From Lethocerus indicus (lineage: Eukaryota; Arthropoda; Insecta; Hemiptera; Belostomatidae), in the NCBI GenBank assembly GCA_019843655.1, contig JACDQD010000005.1, positions 27,538,954 to 27,602,953 of the forward strand: 64,000 nt of DNA, read 5' to 3'. Made by a program: the position numbers and the translations under genes. How positions within the stretch are numbered: the stretch's first letter is position 1; each line of letters starts with the position of its first letter. Of this stretch, positions 14,500 to 28,920 are shown one piece after another. The notes under the pieces were generated by a model. That model ran no database searches, had not been told where the DNA came from, and worked only from the letters and a program-made list of their open reading frames with translations.

Positions 14500-14660
14500 G
14501 GCCGCCTGATGGCGCGGTTTGGCAGGTCACGGGGCTCCGGGCCAGCCCTATCGTAGTATTGGGCCTCGGCCTAGCCTCTAGGGCACCGCCACCCTCACAC
14601 CTGCCCTATACTCGCGCCCTCAACCCCACCGCACGCCGTTCAAACTTCAAACCGACCGAA
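14500..14660. promoter_or_regulatory. GC-rich island
   Basis: A compact GC-rich block within AT-rich sequence, with repeated GGCCTCGGCCTAG- and CACCGCCACCC-like words. It has no open frame of note. A regulatory role is inferred only from composition. Confidence 0.2.
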
Positions 14661-17600
14661 CATCTGCTCCGTTGGAATCTGTGGTAGTTACGTGAGCCGC
14701 CCCTATAGTTAGTGTCCACACAGAAGAAAGCCAGTATTTTGCGCCTCGACTTCACATTCAGGAAGTGACCTTTCCAAATGTAATTTGGCAGGGGGGTGGT
14801 ATGAACGTAGTTTTACACCCGGTTATTCTTATTCGTTTCTTAAAGGTCCTTCATGATGGCTATTGAAATTTGAACCGTTTACGATGCAATAGGTTTATAA
14901 AACGTTGAATGCGGTTGTAGAAACAATGTGGCTGTCTATATAATAGTTTTATAACCAATGAACCTTTAAATATACCTCTGTTGTATTTACATTATTTCCT
15001 GTACTTAAGTAATGATGAAATAAGCTTTTAAAATGATTGCGTGTGCAAAATTGGTCCATAAACCCGGACCATTTAAATAGGGTGACACATTTCTTCATGA
15101 TCTTCAGAGGCACATTACACCTCTGCCAGTGTATGAGAGATTTTGAATTACTGAACCAGCCGATAGCCCACACAAATACCAATCTCTTCTGGGATGCTTC
15201 TAAAAATGAGGGTCGGGTAAATATTGGATCTCCACAATTTGCAGGTGACAAATGTTCCTACGAAACAAGTTATTTACCTCATTACTCATCATAGATGTTC
15301 TGTTTCTGAAAAAAGGCTGCGTTGTTTTGACAATAGTCAACAAATTATGACATTTTTACAGTAATTTATATTTCTTATACGCTCATTTTGTGAAGTTCAA
15401 AGACACAGGGCAGAGTGTTATTGCTTGGGTCCGATTAGAAGCTCGCCTCGTTGTTTACTCGGTTCTATTTAACTCAGGTTCAGGTTCAGGTTCAACGAGC
15501 CAGCCTCTGGGCGGCCCAACCTCACATTTAGGTGCCGCGCGAGACGAACGAAATCTATAAAAAACCTATCAAAGTTGGCTTAGGTGCAAACTCCCCCTGG
15601 GTTACCCGTCATATTTTTAAAGCGGCGTATTGGAATTTCACGATGAGGCATTAGAAAATATCGCGAAAACACCGCAGTAGTATTCGTTCTGGATATCACC
15701 TTCGGTCTGTGATCTCGCCAAGCTGAACCTATCGAAAATGCAAATTAATCGGGCCGTACCCCCGATCAAAATCAAAATTTTGCTCGATCCAGTCCATTAA
15801 CCGATGCGAACTTTCTGTTTTTATTACTACCTAATAGCACCAATTTTTGTCTATTGTCGAGGAATGTGAAGAAATAATACTGTCCGAGATTGTTCAATAT
15901 TACGGTGAGTAACAATTTGTTGATACAAACAACAATCTACGGAAGGATGTGCGCATCGTGTTTCCAGTAGGGTCGCCCACATCATCATTGAAATTGCGTC
16001 TAAACTTTGTCCGGTCGAGTTGTAGAATCGCATTAATAACTTAAGGGCCGGTTTCCTTAAATGTCGTCCCGTTGTTGACGACAAGTTGCTATTTCACGCC
16101 AAATTTATTTATTGAATCGTCAATTCCTATTAAATCCTGAAGAATGTACTATGAAAATAGTACTGCTTTTAATTCACCTATTTGCGCTGGTAAATGTGTG
16201 TGGCATCACGTATCGTAAGGTCCTAAGAGCGTTACTAGTCTACTGACGCTGGTGAGAATCTTATATAGAATGAAATAGGCGAGTTGAGCCAGAAAATCAC
16301 AAGAGATCACCAGACTGTTGTATTAAATTCTTTAATTCGACTATAATTGGATCAAATTATACAGTCTGTTTTACGCATTCCATGAGGAGAATATATGTGC
16401 TGTGCAATCAATGGCCATAGTCATAGTCACGTCTTTATGGGGTCACCCATGGCGGCCGCGCCGTATTTTACGACAGGGATTTCGTAGAGTATATCATTCT
16501 CCCGGCGTTCAGAGTTCGTGCATTATTACCCAAGTATTGCGACAATACCGAACGACAGCGAAATAAACCGTCGTTGTCGTCCGAGGGTCACGTCCCTCAC
16601 GCTCACTGACTTTATTTCTAATATGCGTCTCCTTAAAATAACCTGTCGGGGCTAAACTAACAATTTGCTTTAGCCATTCATAAGATGATTTACTTTTGTT
16701 AAGTACTACGCGAGAAGTACTTAATTTAATTTATTAGCAGAGTATGAATTAATTTATTCATTGGGCGAGCAGTGAAAATGTAAAAATATAGAGGTGGTAA
16801 GGATTTCCAATAGCATTATTCTTTTTTATCTTCTCTCCTGTTGCTTATTTGGTCCTGTGCTTTAATGATTTTGTCTTCAGTTGTGAGATACTTTACTTGA
16901 CCCCTCGATGCCATACTGTATTGTATCTGAGGTTATATCTAAAGAGCGGCGTACACCACCGAAATTTCACCGGGTGTCCTGTTCGGGCCGGATTGTGAAA
17001 CGAAGTCTGGCCGCATTATGAAATAAACCGAAGCTTGTCTCGGTCCCGGACTGAAACACTTGAGTTACTCCACTGGTACAGTCCAACGCGTGGTACTTCA
17101 TTCTGTACCGTAGCATGTCAGTGTTGAACTCTATAATATTTACCTCTACGTTTCATTTTCTTGCGTAGATATTTGAGCATTCAAATTCCTATCGGCTCGT
17201 TAGATAGTAGTCACTTGACCTTCAATATGTCGAATTGGACTTAATTTGTGTAATGGGACCATTGAATTTCGGCTGTCAATTTTACTACAAATAACTGGAA
17301 TAGGGCTAAACAGAATAGTGCAGACGGAGGGTCGCACCAGAGTGAATGTCAAATTCTTTAAATTTGGTCTAAACATTAATTATTCGGGAACGTGTTTAAT
17401 TGAGGGCTACATTGACCAGTCGCTTTAGTATTTCTGTGTGCGGGGAGTGGGCGGAATCCCACCGCCGTGTGAAACTGAACATACACTACCCAGCTCGGCC
17501 CAGACGTACAGTATACAACAGAGATGTGCCCGAGCTCTCAACTATGCGCTGGGCCAGCCACGCAGGATTCTCAAGGTTGACACACAGACACACACACACA

Positions 17601-20600
17601 AACACGGGAGTTGCCACCGTTTTCTTTTTCTCGTCCCCTCCTTCCTTCAACTATGCTCTCCCCTTCCTTTTCAATTCCACTATCGTTCTGATATGGAAAA
17701 CTTAGGACCGACAGTAGGTTTTTCAAAGTTTCGCCATATCCGAAGAGCTTCACCTATTACTCTGCTCTGCGATATCTCGTTTCGGGTTCGAGAGGGTTCG
17801 GAATATCGCCACGCTTGCTATCCTCTGTCTCTGTGCAGTAACAGTGCAGAGCGCATTCGTAGGTGCCCCACTAATATACTAACGATGGCGGGAAGCGGAA
17901 GCCGATCTAGTCAGTACGAAATGAACGAATGGAGGTTGGGAGATTGGAAGAACACTACGATTTCACTTAAATGAGCGAAGGTTTCCACGACCAGAACTTG
18001 AATTATTGCTAACTAGTTTCCGGTAGGATCGCGTAATGTTGTGGGAAGAACTGCGGGGGTGACCTCCTGCTGTTCCGGGATTTTTCCTGTGTTTGGAAAT
18101 TCGGCCCTCCTCCAGCAGCCGATTCGTACGGTCTGTGTTTCACGTTATTGACAAAACATTGAAAGCGAGTGGAACAAAAAGACGCACCGTTATATTGCGC
18201 TTATTTGTAATACATCACCCATCGACGGTAAATATCCGATATTAACATTCGTTCTGAGACTTTAACAAATTGCCCCGACGAAAAATGATTTTCATTGTGG
18301 CTGTTTTTGGAGCCGAGTCAGGCGGAAAGACGGACAGAGAATGTCGCACGTCTGCCAATGTGAAAAATCGTGTCTCATCAATGAATTTATGATCTGGCCG
18401 TGACGGGTTTGTGTAACCGTTTTGTTTTTGCGCATCCTCGCCCCGTCCTTCAGTGTCCTCCCCTGGCAACATCCTCCGACCGTGACCAAACCTTCCTCTA
18501 CCGCTCTTTAAGTACACATCGCAAGACCACAAATTATTACTATTAGCGCCACTTTCGGTCCCCGTGTTCAGAACTGGAAACTCTCTTTCAATGATTTCTT
18601 TGACGCTTGCAACCAATTATTCAGTCGTTAAATTCTCATTTTCTCACCTTCACACAATAAAGTAAATAAATTGAATACATTTCAGAAAATGAATATTCTT
18701 GTAGAATTCTTTTCTATTAATCTATTTGTAAAATAGACGCAAATTCAAGCGTTATTCTTACTAATACCACTCTTTACATATAGGTATCTGGGATATTAAT
18801 GCGAAGGTCTGTGACCGTTGAATTGATACTACTACGGACCATATTGTTTGGCAATAACGTAGCGTCATTGTCTTGGGGAGCAGGCACGGTTAGGACCCAA
18901 AAAATATAGACGGGAGATATTGGAGCGCCGGGAGAGTAGTTGATACACATTTAATACTGTTGGGATTGCGCTGCATTCTACATGCGAGCGTGTAGTTGGC
19001 GTTATGAAACGGAATGGAGATTAAGCGAGGTGTATTGAACAACAGGGAAATAAGTGACAGTGTGTGAGAGTGGGAAGGGAGATAGGGAGGGAGAGGCCGG
19101 CCGATATTACGTGTGGGGTGTGACGTGTGTCCCTCTGACCACCTGTGTACTTTGCCACGAATCTTCGGCTTTTAACGATTTACCTCCGAATTTTCACAGC
19201 CGGCTCATCGGAGTTAACGATCGGTGTCGTGCAATCCCTAGTTGCCGTATTGCTCCCTCTGTCGATAGTCAAGCTATATTTGCATGTCAGGCCTACGTGT
19301 GCGGGCCTGACGTCACGGGCCACTCGACAGTGAGTTGCATAACGGACTGCAAGTCACCACCCGTGCTTCTGTAGTCTTCCATCCGTCCATCTGTTCTCTA
19401 CCTCTTTGCTCCATCAATCTTGTATTATTTTTAACCGTCTTTGCATATTGCATTATTTTTAACCATCCCCGATCGATCCTCTAACATTGGTTATTTTTAC
19501 TTCATTAAAATTTGCTGACAAGGCCGTGGTTTTAAAGTTTTTGTTGATCTTAGCTTTATCGGTGGAGTCGATATGAACGCTCACACCGAATTTCAAATTC
19601 GATATAAGCGCACTCTGCGCTATGATATATGCAGATTCTCGAAAAAAATGCCTGATAAGTCTTGTCACGCATGTAACATTTGCACCATTTAAAAAAGTTA
19701 GAAACCTTTGAATTTTCTGTAATTCGTAATTTTTTTCGTTCTCTGTAATTGTGTATTTCCATTTTTACTAAAATTTTTGCAATTATGTACATGTCATGCA
19801 TACTTCCAGTTTTATAAGTCTCGTGTAAACAAACCTGTTGTCGTTAATATGTCGTAAAAATTGGAAAAGAATTTCCGTTTCCTTATTCTAATTAAAGTAC
19901 TGGCTTCTTTCGTAATCGGTGCAGATAAGCAATTTAAGGAAAATTCAATCGGCCACTGGGATTGGAACCATATCCTGGCGTAGGCGCGTAACACCGAGTC
20001 GCTCCAACCAGGTCGGGCACATTGGTGACTTTTATGGGACCGGTGTTGATAATCTTTTGTGACTCAATAAGAAGTTGGAAGTTTTCTTAATTTAATGAAT
20101 TAGTGAAATAGTTTTTAAAGACGTGGTACGATGAATACGACCACAGTTAGACCATATGCGGTAGTTGGAATAATGGAAGTTCTAGCGAGTGAAAGGTAGG
20201 AAACTCGTCACACTCGAACTGTACACTTTGCATTAGTCAAGCCTACGCAATGACTTCGAATAATTAATTCGAGTTATTTATACTTTTCTATCGTATCATC
20301 TCTCGTTCGATCGAGCTAATTTATGCGAGTTGAATCTCGAGGATTAAGCGCCATCAGCAGGCACAACATGGTTACTATGACATATCACTTTATTACTAAC
20401 GCAGTGGTGTTTACGACGGCAAACAAATGAGAGTGGACATAAAACTTCCGCCTTTGACGATATTCTAGTATTAACTTTGCGGAGCGTCGTTTCCCCCTGG
20501 GATTGCCGACGGGTGGCCAGGTGTGGATAGTAGGAGGCGAACAGGACTGTATTAAAATCGTTCCTTGGCCATTTAATTTGTCGCCGATCACCCTCTTCTG

Positions 20601-20719
20601 GTTATTTGCCGAGCCCTCGCGGCATACCCCGTCGCACCCACTCCCCACTTATTTATTTTTTACCTAATATCCGGAGGTTAAAATAAAAAATGGATTGTTG
20701 TTTGATGAACATGTGGCGA

Positions 20720-20830
20720 CTGGCTACAGGTGGGCGCGTGACGTGACCGCCCACCGAGTGCCCACGCAGGCTCGCCCACGCGCCCAGCTGGCCCCCGCTC
20801 ACCAGCCCTCCCAGTTAACTTCACTTAACT
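20720..20830. promoter_or_regulatory. GC-rich island with CACCC/GC-box-like words
   Basis: About 100 bp of GC-rich sequence contains several CCGCCCACC and CGCCCACG words, a TGACGTGACC element and a CAGCTG E-box, flanked by AT-rich DNA. The clustering resembles an enhancer or promoter-proximal block for Sp/KLF-type factors. Function is inferred from motif density alone. Confidence 0.25.
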
Positions 20831-21144
20831 GCTAAGTCCAAGACCGTGTGTGTTCTATACTTTGCAGTACATGCTTCGGTTCGCGATGAAGAGCAAATGT
20901 GTTAACATTTAAGGTTGAAGAACCAGGCGCCATGAAGTATTGCGAGTAAAATATTCACAAATTCCACCCATAAAAGAGAACGAGCTAAAAACGAGGGTTT
21001 GGAAAAACAAATTCCTGTAATCTGTTCTCCTAGACCGCTTTCGGTTTCTCACTAGCAACCGTCGTTAGCGACTCAAATAACGCAGTGCCAGTACAGGGGT
21101 AGGAACGAAAATCATTCCTGATGAAGATTCGTAGGAAGGAATTA

Positions 21145-21171
21145 AAATCTAGCCCTTTAAAGGCTAGATTT
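21145..21171. repeat. Short perfect hairpin
   Basis: AAATCTAGCC (21145-21154) is exactly complementary in reverse to GGCTAGATTT (21162-21171), with a 7-nt loop. It is too short for a microRNA precursor unless extended, and no gene is adjacent. Confidence 0.5.
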
Positions 21172-24100
21172 AGTCGACAGATTGACGTGATGAGGAAATG
21201 ACACTCAGATTTAAACAAGACCACTAAAACCATTTTAAAAAAGCGGTTTTTAATTAAATAAAAGTACTTACACGTGTCGCGTACCCGTGGATCATCCAGC
21301 CCGCACCACTACGTTGTTTATACTTGATCAGCAGAAGACCTTTGTAATTACTTCTCTGTATAATTGACGGAATGATACTCGCATGTAATTCGTCTCCGGC
21401 TGATGATTACTGTACCATAAATTGGAAAAAGGGACTTAATTATTGTGGAACCTGCTCCCTGATATTATTAATTCTGCCGATAATGTTGACAGCAACTGTA
21501 TTCAGTTCAATATTAATATTGATTCATCACCCAAACTGAGTTGCGGTAGGCGCGTTATAATTCCGGATTACTATACTCGTTGGGGGTGTGGTAGGATGAT
21601 TCGGATGGGTCTTGTTCGAATTTGTAAATTGACAAATGCGTGTGTGAGGTATGAGGTTCGTCCTTGAGGTATGTGCGGCGGGCACGTGCTCCCTCCTACG
21701 CCGGCTCTCTGAACCAGTTAACGACCGGGCGACTCGACACCTCCGCACACCATTATACCATCACAAAAATTCGTTTTATTTTGTAAAATCAACATCGGTA
21801 GCCTATGCGCTAGGAGTGGTTTCAGTCTCCCAGGGACGTGTTTTTCGCCTGGCAGTTTTAAGGTTAATTTCTGATAGAAGACAACTCCGATGCCGAAATC
21901 TCTCCTTTTTTTCTTGTAAACACAGATGTAAAATTGGTTTGGAATTGGGTAAACACGGTTGTGGCGGAGCCGGCGAGCCTGTTATTCCGCTCCTAAAACA
22001 CCCACTTCTTTTAAATGTTACTTCCATATCTTCGGTTCTGCAGAATCTTTTTTCATCCCAACTTTCTTTGGATTTCATCTGTATCTTCTCGCCTATGTAT
22101 TATTCCCTTAAAGTAATCAACGATAAGACATAAGCAACATTGAAAAAGGGTAATAGCTTAAATACGACTATAATTCCCGACAGTTTTACACCTATGAAGC
22201 AGGAACAACGTACAACAGTACAAAAAAATCGAGATTTTATTCCATATTTCGTTGATGTCATTTATGTTAAGATATCCCATAGGAAAATACATATATTTAA
22301 GAATACTGTTTAACTTTGATTTATAGTTCTGAGAGAATGGCTTATCTTAGTTTACTCTTTAGACCTAATTCAATTTCCTGTGTGACGGGGAGCCGAATTG
22401 AATTCGTGTTCCATTCTATTAGTTTTATCGTTTTGTATCCCGGCCCATTAATTTATAATTTCCACGCCGGCGGTGGGGTGTACTTATGTAGCGTATGCAG
22501 GTGAGCGGCCAGAAATGCGCGAGGTTGGCAGATGAAGTAGGTTTCAGGTGTTAGGTTTATATATAGAAGAAGGGGCCCCCTGTTGATACGGACAATTGAG
22601 ATCGGACCACTGCTCTGCCGGCTATTTGTTTCTTGCCACTCTAACCGGCTGGGCCCAGATATTTTCTGTCATCTTTCATCCAGACCACATTGGCATAATA
22701 AAAAGATTAATAGTTTACTTTAATCGATAACTATGGTAGGTATATGTCGTAAATATACAGTAATAATTCAAGTATTATTATACAGCGACTTGTACACAGT
22801 GGTTGGACCATCCAGTCGTGCTCCATTTCATGTTTGCCACCCGGAAAGTCACGTTTTTTATTACTCAGATTCTTCCAGATAATAAGCTGTTGAATTCGGT
22901 ACGTCACCTATTTGTCGCCTATTTGATTATTATCGCCCGACCCTTTGTGAAGAAATATTCCCTTATCAACTGTAACCTCATACCTTATGGGTGAAAAATG
23001 ATTTCCTCTCTTACGTATAAGCAGAATTTCAGGCAAAATATTACATTGCTTCACCGGTGTACAGCTATCGAATATGCAACCTTCAGTGTGATTCACCAGT
23101 ACACCCCCATCCACCCCTCCCCTTATTATAAATTGAGAATGATAAAAATTTGAGATTTTGAAGACGATACCTAAATGCACGTGTCCTCTTTATTCGCCAA
23201 TGTCGTTTTTATATTTATTCTGAGCCCAAACATACGAGTTGAACAGGGTTGTCGATGGTTTTTATACAATTACCATTGATAGACCGGTGTGAATTTGAGA
23301 AATGAATTTTTATAGTGGAGTATTCTTAAATCCAGCTCAACTATTGGTTTCTTGATTGTTGTGCCTGATTGAATCTCAGATTGATAGGTGGCTTTACGAC
23401 ATTGAGTTAGTAGCTGTTTCTACCCTTTCAACTGATGAGACAGCGTCGTATAAAATAAGGGAGGGTGGATTGTATTGTGAGGCATGAAAAGGGATTTTGC
23501 TCCGGCTGTGGTAATCAGGGTGCACTGGTCCCAGACAAAGGAAATAGCGGAAATATGTGGGATTGGAGCCAGTAGAGCCCTGAGCGAACTGTCTGCCTCT
23601 CTCTATGTCTCCCAACCACAGTCAAAAACAATTCACTCCTGAAATAGAATCCTTTCGATTCGTTCCACTCTTCTGTTTTGTCGAATCCACACTCGTTAAT
23701 GCTTCCCTGCTTTTGATGGCCGTCATATTGTGAGGATAATAGTCAAATGATCGCCTTCTGAAAATTCCTTCAGTTTTTAAAATAATAATTTTATAAATGA
23801 GCATTTGGTGCCGTAGAAAAAAAGAGTATTTTGGAAGGCAGTTCCAAACTGTCTCCTATAACCCACCTAATTTAATCGTACAATAAAAATTCATTTTTAA
23901 CTCGGCAGTTTAAATTGAATATTATTTTTCATATTCGTTGTATCTTTGATGTATAAAAATGAGCGCTGCTGTGGTCATTAGTGAGAGGCCGGGAGGAGAG
24001 CTCATTAGTCCCAAACCAGTTTTTATGCCTTCGTTACGCGGGATTCTTCTGCTCGGTCAGCCCTGAAATATTAGTTTGCCATCCTAATGTAGTATATGAC

Positions 24101-27100
24101 AGTCGGAGGATTCATTCTATATTTTATGCTGTCGATTTTTCGAACAGGACTACACGTGAATTGCAATGTAGCTGTTGCAGCTTCATAATAATTCACTTCC
24201 CTTATACCTGTTTTCACGGTTATCTCACATGTACTGTGGAGGTACAATATAGGTCATCGCTATATGAATGACGATGGCGAGGTGCCGTAATCGGTCTATC
24301 TTAAGAAAAAACAAGCCAGAATAGGTAGAAAATCGCACGAGAGAAGATATTCTAAATACTCTCGGAAATAACTCGAATGTCATAGACGTCATAACGCCTT
24401 AATGTTTACTCGCTCGTCACGAAAAATTAGCAGACAGAAACAAATCAACACTAAGTTACGAAAATAAACATGAGACGAAGATGTCGGAAGTGTGGAACAA
24501 AAAGAAGATCCAAAAATACAGCGTCGGGGGTGGGAGGGGGGACACTGGCCGCCCGACTAACGACTCCGCTTCTTCCCGAAATAAGTTCTTTTCGTGTTAC
24601 TTTGTTGGTCGCTTTTTGGTCCCCCAGTTTTTTCCGCCCTCATTTTATTTGTTTGCTCCGCTTTCCCAGGGCAAAAGAAGTCGTCTGCCGAGACGAGACA
24701 GTCTCTGGTAAATGGTCGACTTGGATCTTGAAGACCATAGACACGTTTTCGTCTCGCGTTCTCATTTAAATCTCATTTATGTCAATGTCCTTCTGACTGG
24801 GCCAAAAAATGCTACCTGATATTGGTTCGGAGCAAACACCTAATCTGGCGTATTCCCAGGATCACAAATGTGAAAATCAGTTGAAATGGAAAATTTCTCC
24901 TGCTCGATCGTTGTTTAAGGATGACCGAGGTCCGTGTATTTTTAAATTAACTGTATGGGCGTGTAGTTAATAGTTGTCGCAATATCGGTATATTGAGAGT
25001 TTTTCAATAGTAATATAGGAGCTGCGGACTGAATTTGTACAGGCGGAGATATAATAAATTGTCTGTTGGGCCGGCCAATAACGACCGAAAGGGGTCACTC
25101 GCTCCGTCTAATGCAAACGATAATTGATCTTGATTCTTTTTTAAACGCCGCTCGAACTCGCTGGAAATAAATCAACCGTTGTCTGTCCGCCGGCCAAGTT
25201 TCGATCGGCTCTATCTGATGAAACTTTATCGTTCGGTTTACACTCGCATTTTAATAATGATAAGGTCTGCTGCACCATAACTAAGCGTCGGTATAACTTC
25301 ACACCTTGTTCAAAAGCGGGAACCCCAGTTCTCCAACCTCTGATGTACATCGGTAGACAGTAATTTTCATAAAAAAAAAACCAAATGAAAACTGGCTACA
25401 TGACCCAAGATAAACCGTCCGTTTTTACTGAGGCGGCACAAATTGCTTTTGATAGGCGGTCGCTTAATTAATAGAATTACTGTTCCCGCTCCAATGTATG
25501 GCCCCTTTCCAGCTAATCGTAAAAGTGAATTATAAATTTAATCGCAGGTGATATTTTCACTTCTCGCCTGTATATTCAGAACAAGGGCACACAAATTATA
25601 TTCGCGTAAATCAGTTATAAATTATGTAGACGAAATGCAAAAATTCTTCGCAGTGTACCAATTGTTTATTTTAGAAGATTAAATTTCCGGTAATCAACTT
25701 TTCCAATCCAGAGTTAACATATCTTTCCCTTTCGGGGTCACAGTTATTTGTTTGGGGATCCGCGATGGCTTGGATTCTGGCCATCCTCACTTGACTGGTG
25801 GTGCACTCATCGGCTGACGATGTCTACTGGGGCATGAACATATTTTGCTATATTACAGAGGAGATACAAAATTACAATAGTTATCGATAGGGTTATTTAA
25901 TTTCGATACTTTTCAGCGTGTACGTGTGTATTACATTGGAATACGATATTATTATTATTATTATCACGACTAGTTGAACGTGTTTCTCATAAATAAAAAC
26001 AGCGTAATGTACGGTTATAAATATAATGAACCCGTAATTAATAGTTAAAGCCAACCTCGGATCCAAAGAGGTCAGAATCGTTAGTCCTAATTGTTTAAAA
26101 ATTGTGTCGCCGACGGAAATAAATAGTTTTCGATCTGTTTCCAGACCGGTATTACCATCCTCATTTTTCCGAGAAAACGTCTTACTAATAGACGTGTTAT
26201 TTCCTGTAGACCGACTTCTCGGAGAAGCTTTATGGTTTTCCTCGAGGACACGTATCAACAATTTAAATGTAATCGATGCTAATATCTTTTGGAGAGGTTA
26301 CAATCCTGCAGTTGGTTAAAATCCATTGATAATTCCACCCCAAAAAAAGTATGTCGTGACCACGACAGTACGATGGCCTCGAGCTAAAGGAATTCGTACA
26401 CTCCCTTCGAAATTATATAATTCTACAGCCGGAGGGTCATCGTACCGGTACCGAACCTGACGTCTGTTTCTCAAATGGATGGCTCTTATGGTGTGTCCCC
26501 GCCCCCCTATTATATAAATCTCTTTTTCCTAAATCCCGGTACACATTCATTCGCAACAGCATTCGTAACATTTAATCGACGGTCTTGTTGGAGAACGGAA
26601 ATGCGTGGGGTGAGGGCCAACAAAGGATGACTGGAAATGAGATTGCGGATGTTGAGCAACTTGTTGCCCAATACCAACACGCTCCGTTTCCCAACCGATA
26701 TTATATTGATTTCTATTTTGTTTCAATTATACAATTAAATGAACGCAGCCGATCCTTATCGTTGTAATGCCGTATACTTTTTTTAATGTAAAAAGTGTTA
26801 AATATTTTGGATTAGGATCTATCTTAAGTTCTTCTGTCCCTACTCGCTTATTTGGTCCTAAGCTAGACCAGTTTTGGGACCGAGTCATTTTCAGTAGAGT
26901 AATTGCAATATGCAGGATACTTCATCTTGTAAGTTTCAAGTACTAACTATTAACGAATATAATAACTAGTATATATGAACTAGTTTCGAACGTACTTGAT
27001 CAATCTTAAATATCTAATATTGCATATGACCCATAACCGTTCAATCGTAACATCGAACTCCCGCGATAGAAATAGCATTGATGGATCCCTTTTGAAGTAC

Positions 27101-27994
27101 AGTTTGAAATGCGTGGATTTTTCCTACCCCGCCCACCCGTCGGAACGATTTCTTGGAAAATCCCTCGCGACATTTTTTTCTGGAAGTCCTTAAAATAAAC
27201 TTAAAAGCGTGGAGAAATCTCGTTCGAAGTGTTCGGATTATCGAAACGCGTGGAGGGGGGGGGGCGTGGTCGACTGGGACTGACTGTCTTCATAATTTGT
27301 TCTAAAAATGTGGCGCTCCCTCTGTCCTCTCCAAATTGTTACATCCTACATCGTATTTATTTATACACGAGGATATGTCGGTCGGACCCGTCCACCCGCC
27401 CCAATGTTTAAACTGCACATTGTCGAACTCCGCCAATTGTTATTAATAATAACGAAATAACCCAGCTGTTCGTCTTTTAATCCTCAAATATTTTGAGGAT
27501 TTTGTCCTTTAAATATTTTGTCATAATAAGTTTATATTTGTGAATTTTAGGCGTATAGTCTATTCTCTAGAGAGAAACACACAGGATTCTTTATATCAAA
27601 AGACGCAGAATTCGTCGGATTCGACGAAACCGCAAATAGTTTTATGTTGAGAAACTGCAAAAATAAATTTATTTCGCAAGAAAATATTTATGTATATTTC
27701 TGTTGAAAGAAACATTGTTGTACGGACCCTCGTTGATACAATATTTTTTCAGTATATTGTAATATTTCGATAAATATAGAGTCCCGAATTCCTGGCCACT
27801 CAGTGGAAAATAGAAATGCTAAAAAGCTGAATATTTTTTATTTTAAATATTTAGCGTTCATTTTAGATTTCGTCATTTCTTCTTCGTTTTTTATAAGTCG
27901 TTCGTTTTGGGCCGCGAATATGCGGGTGCCGATTTTGAATTTGGACTATTGGCTGCTCCTAATTATGTTTGCTCGGTGTTGAGCGAGAGTGAGA

Positions 27995-28310
27995 GTGCGA
28001 TATAGGAGACCTTGATTGTGTTGTACCGCCCACGTGTTGTGCAGTGTGGAGCCAGCCAGCCACCTGTACCTGGCCAGGCCCCGCTCCGGACGCCTACGCC
28101 TACGCGTATCACGTATTGTGTGTCGCCCACGTGCCTTCCCCGCAATACAACACTTCTCCTCTGTCCTCGTCCTCTCTTCTCCGACTGTCCCCTGTCCGCA
28201 CGTTCATTCATAAAACACCGGCCGCCGGGTTGAGACTTAATGGCTGCGCCGGCCCACACCGTGGCCGCGACCGCCCTTACCGCCCACTCATCCCTGAACT
28301 GTTAGTTCCA
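27995..28310. promoter_or_regulatory. GC-rich block with two CACGTG E-boxes
   Basis: This GC- and CpG-rich block starts about 0.9 kb upstream of the first recognised MRTF exon. CACGTG occurs at 28031-28036 and 28128-28133, with GCCAGCCAGCCACC and CGCCTACGCCTACGCG repeats between them. Frames are open on both strands because of composition, and no protein family is recognised. It may be an alternative promoter or intronic enhancer of MRTF. Confidence 0.3.
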
Positions 28311-28920
28311 CGTATCGCTTATACAGGAGACTACTTGCTTTTATTAAACTAGGGAGCCATTTTTTTATTGAAACTTTAATAAGGTATCGTCATTCTTGCG
28401 ATGATCTGAACACGCAGAAACAGAGTAAAAAACATTGAGTGAGAACATTATGTGACTATAAAAATACGAGCTCTTTGGCACTCGGAATTTGGAGGGAATT
28501 TAATACCGTTTTTCTGATTTTCGTGTCAGACACTCCTGCTGTTTCTGCAGACATTCCTCCTTAGGAGGAGGAGCAAGCACCTAAGTGTTAACTGATTATT
28601 GCTAGTTGAAAACATTATCTACTTCTCTGAGCCACTCGCATTTATTTTGTAGTTAGTTTATTTCTGGGCATTATTAAGTACCCATTTTATGTATATAGGC
28701 TTATTAAAAAGGTAACTATTACTTCGTTGGTCATAAGCGTTCTTCGGGTATTTTCTTTTTGATTTTAATAAAAATTATTATTTATTTTGTTCTAATAACA
28801 TGTTGTTTAAAAACTACTTATTTGTAAAACCGATTTCTGACCACCCATATCTATCCGACTATAAGACTATAATATAAGGTACTACTAAGTCATACTAAAT
28901 GTTCGTTTTGTTGTTGACAG

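Larger units (their letters stand above)
11709..28920. other. Gene-free stretch, possible first intron of MRTF
   Basis: No exon is recognised in these 17 kb. The longest open frames (17438-17974 and 21651-22133 on plus, 18242-18616 on minus) lack recognisable domains and start signals and look like chance. GC-rich islands at 14500-14660, 20720-20830 and 27995-28310 stand out from an otherwise AT-rich background. If the leader exon near 11.5 kb belongs to MRTF, the whole stretch is its first intron and these islands are enhancer candidates. Confidence 0.4.

Noticed and set aside
17438..17974. 178-codon open frame on plus
   Set aside because: It lacks a credible start, domain or splice context. 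It includes low-complexity CACA repeats, and another frame is open over the same bases. Treated as chance.
18242..18616. 124-codon open frame on minus
   Set aside because: Single frame without recognisable motif; a second minus frame overlaps. No gene evidence.
21651..22133. 160-codon open frame on plus
   Set aside because: No family resemblance, no upstream start context and no poly(A) or splice signals. The opposite strand is also open over much of it.
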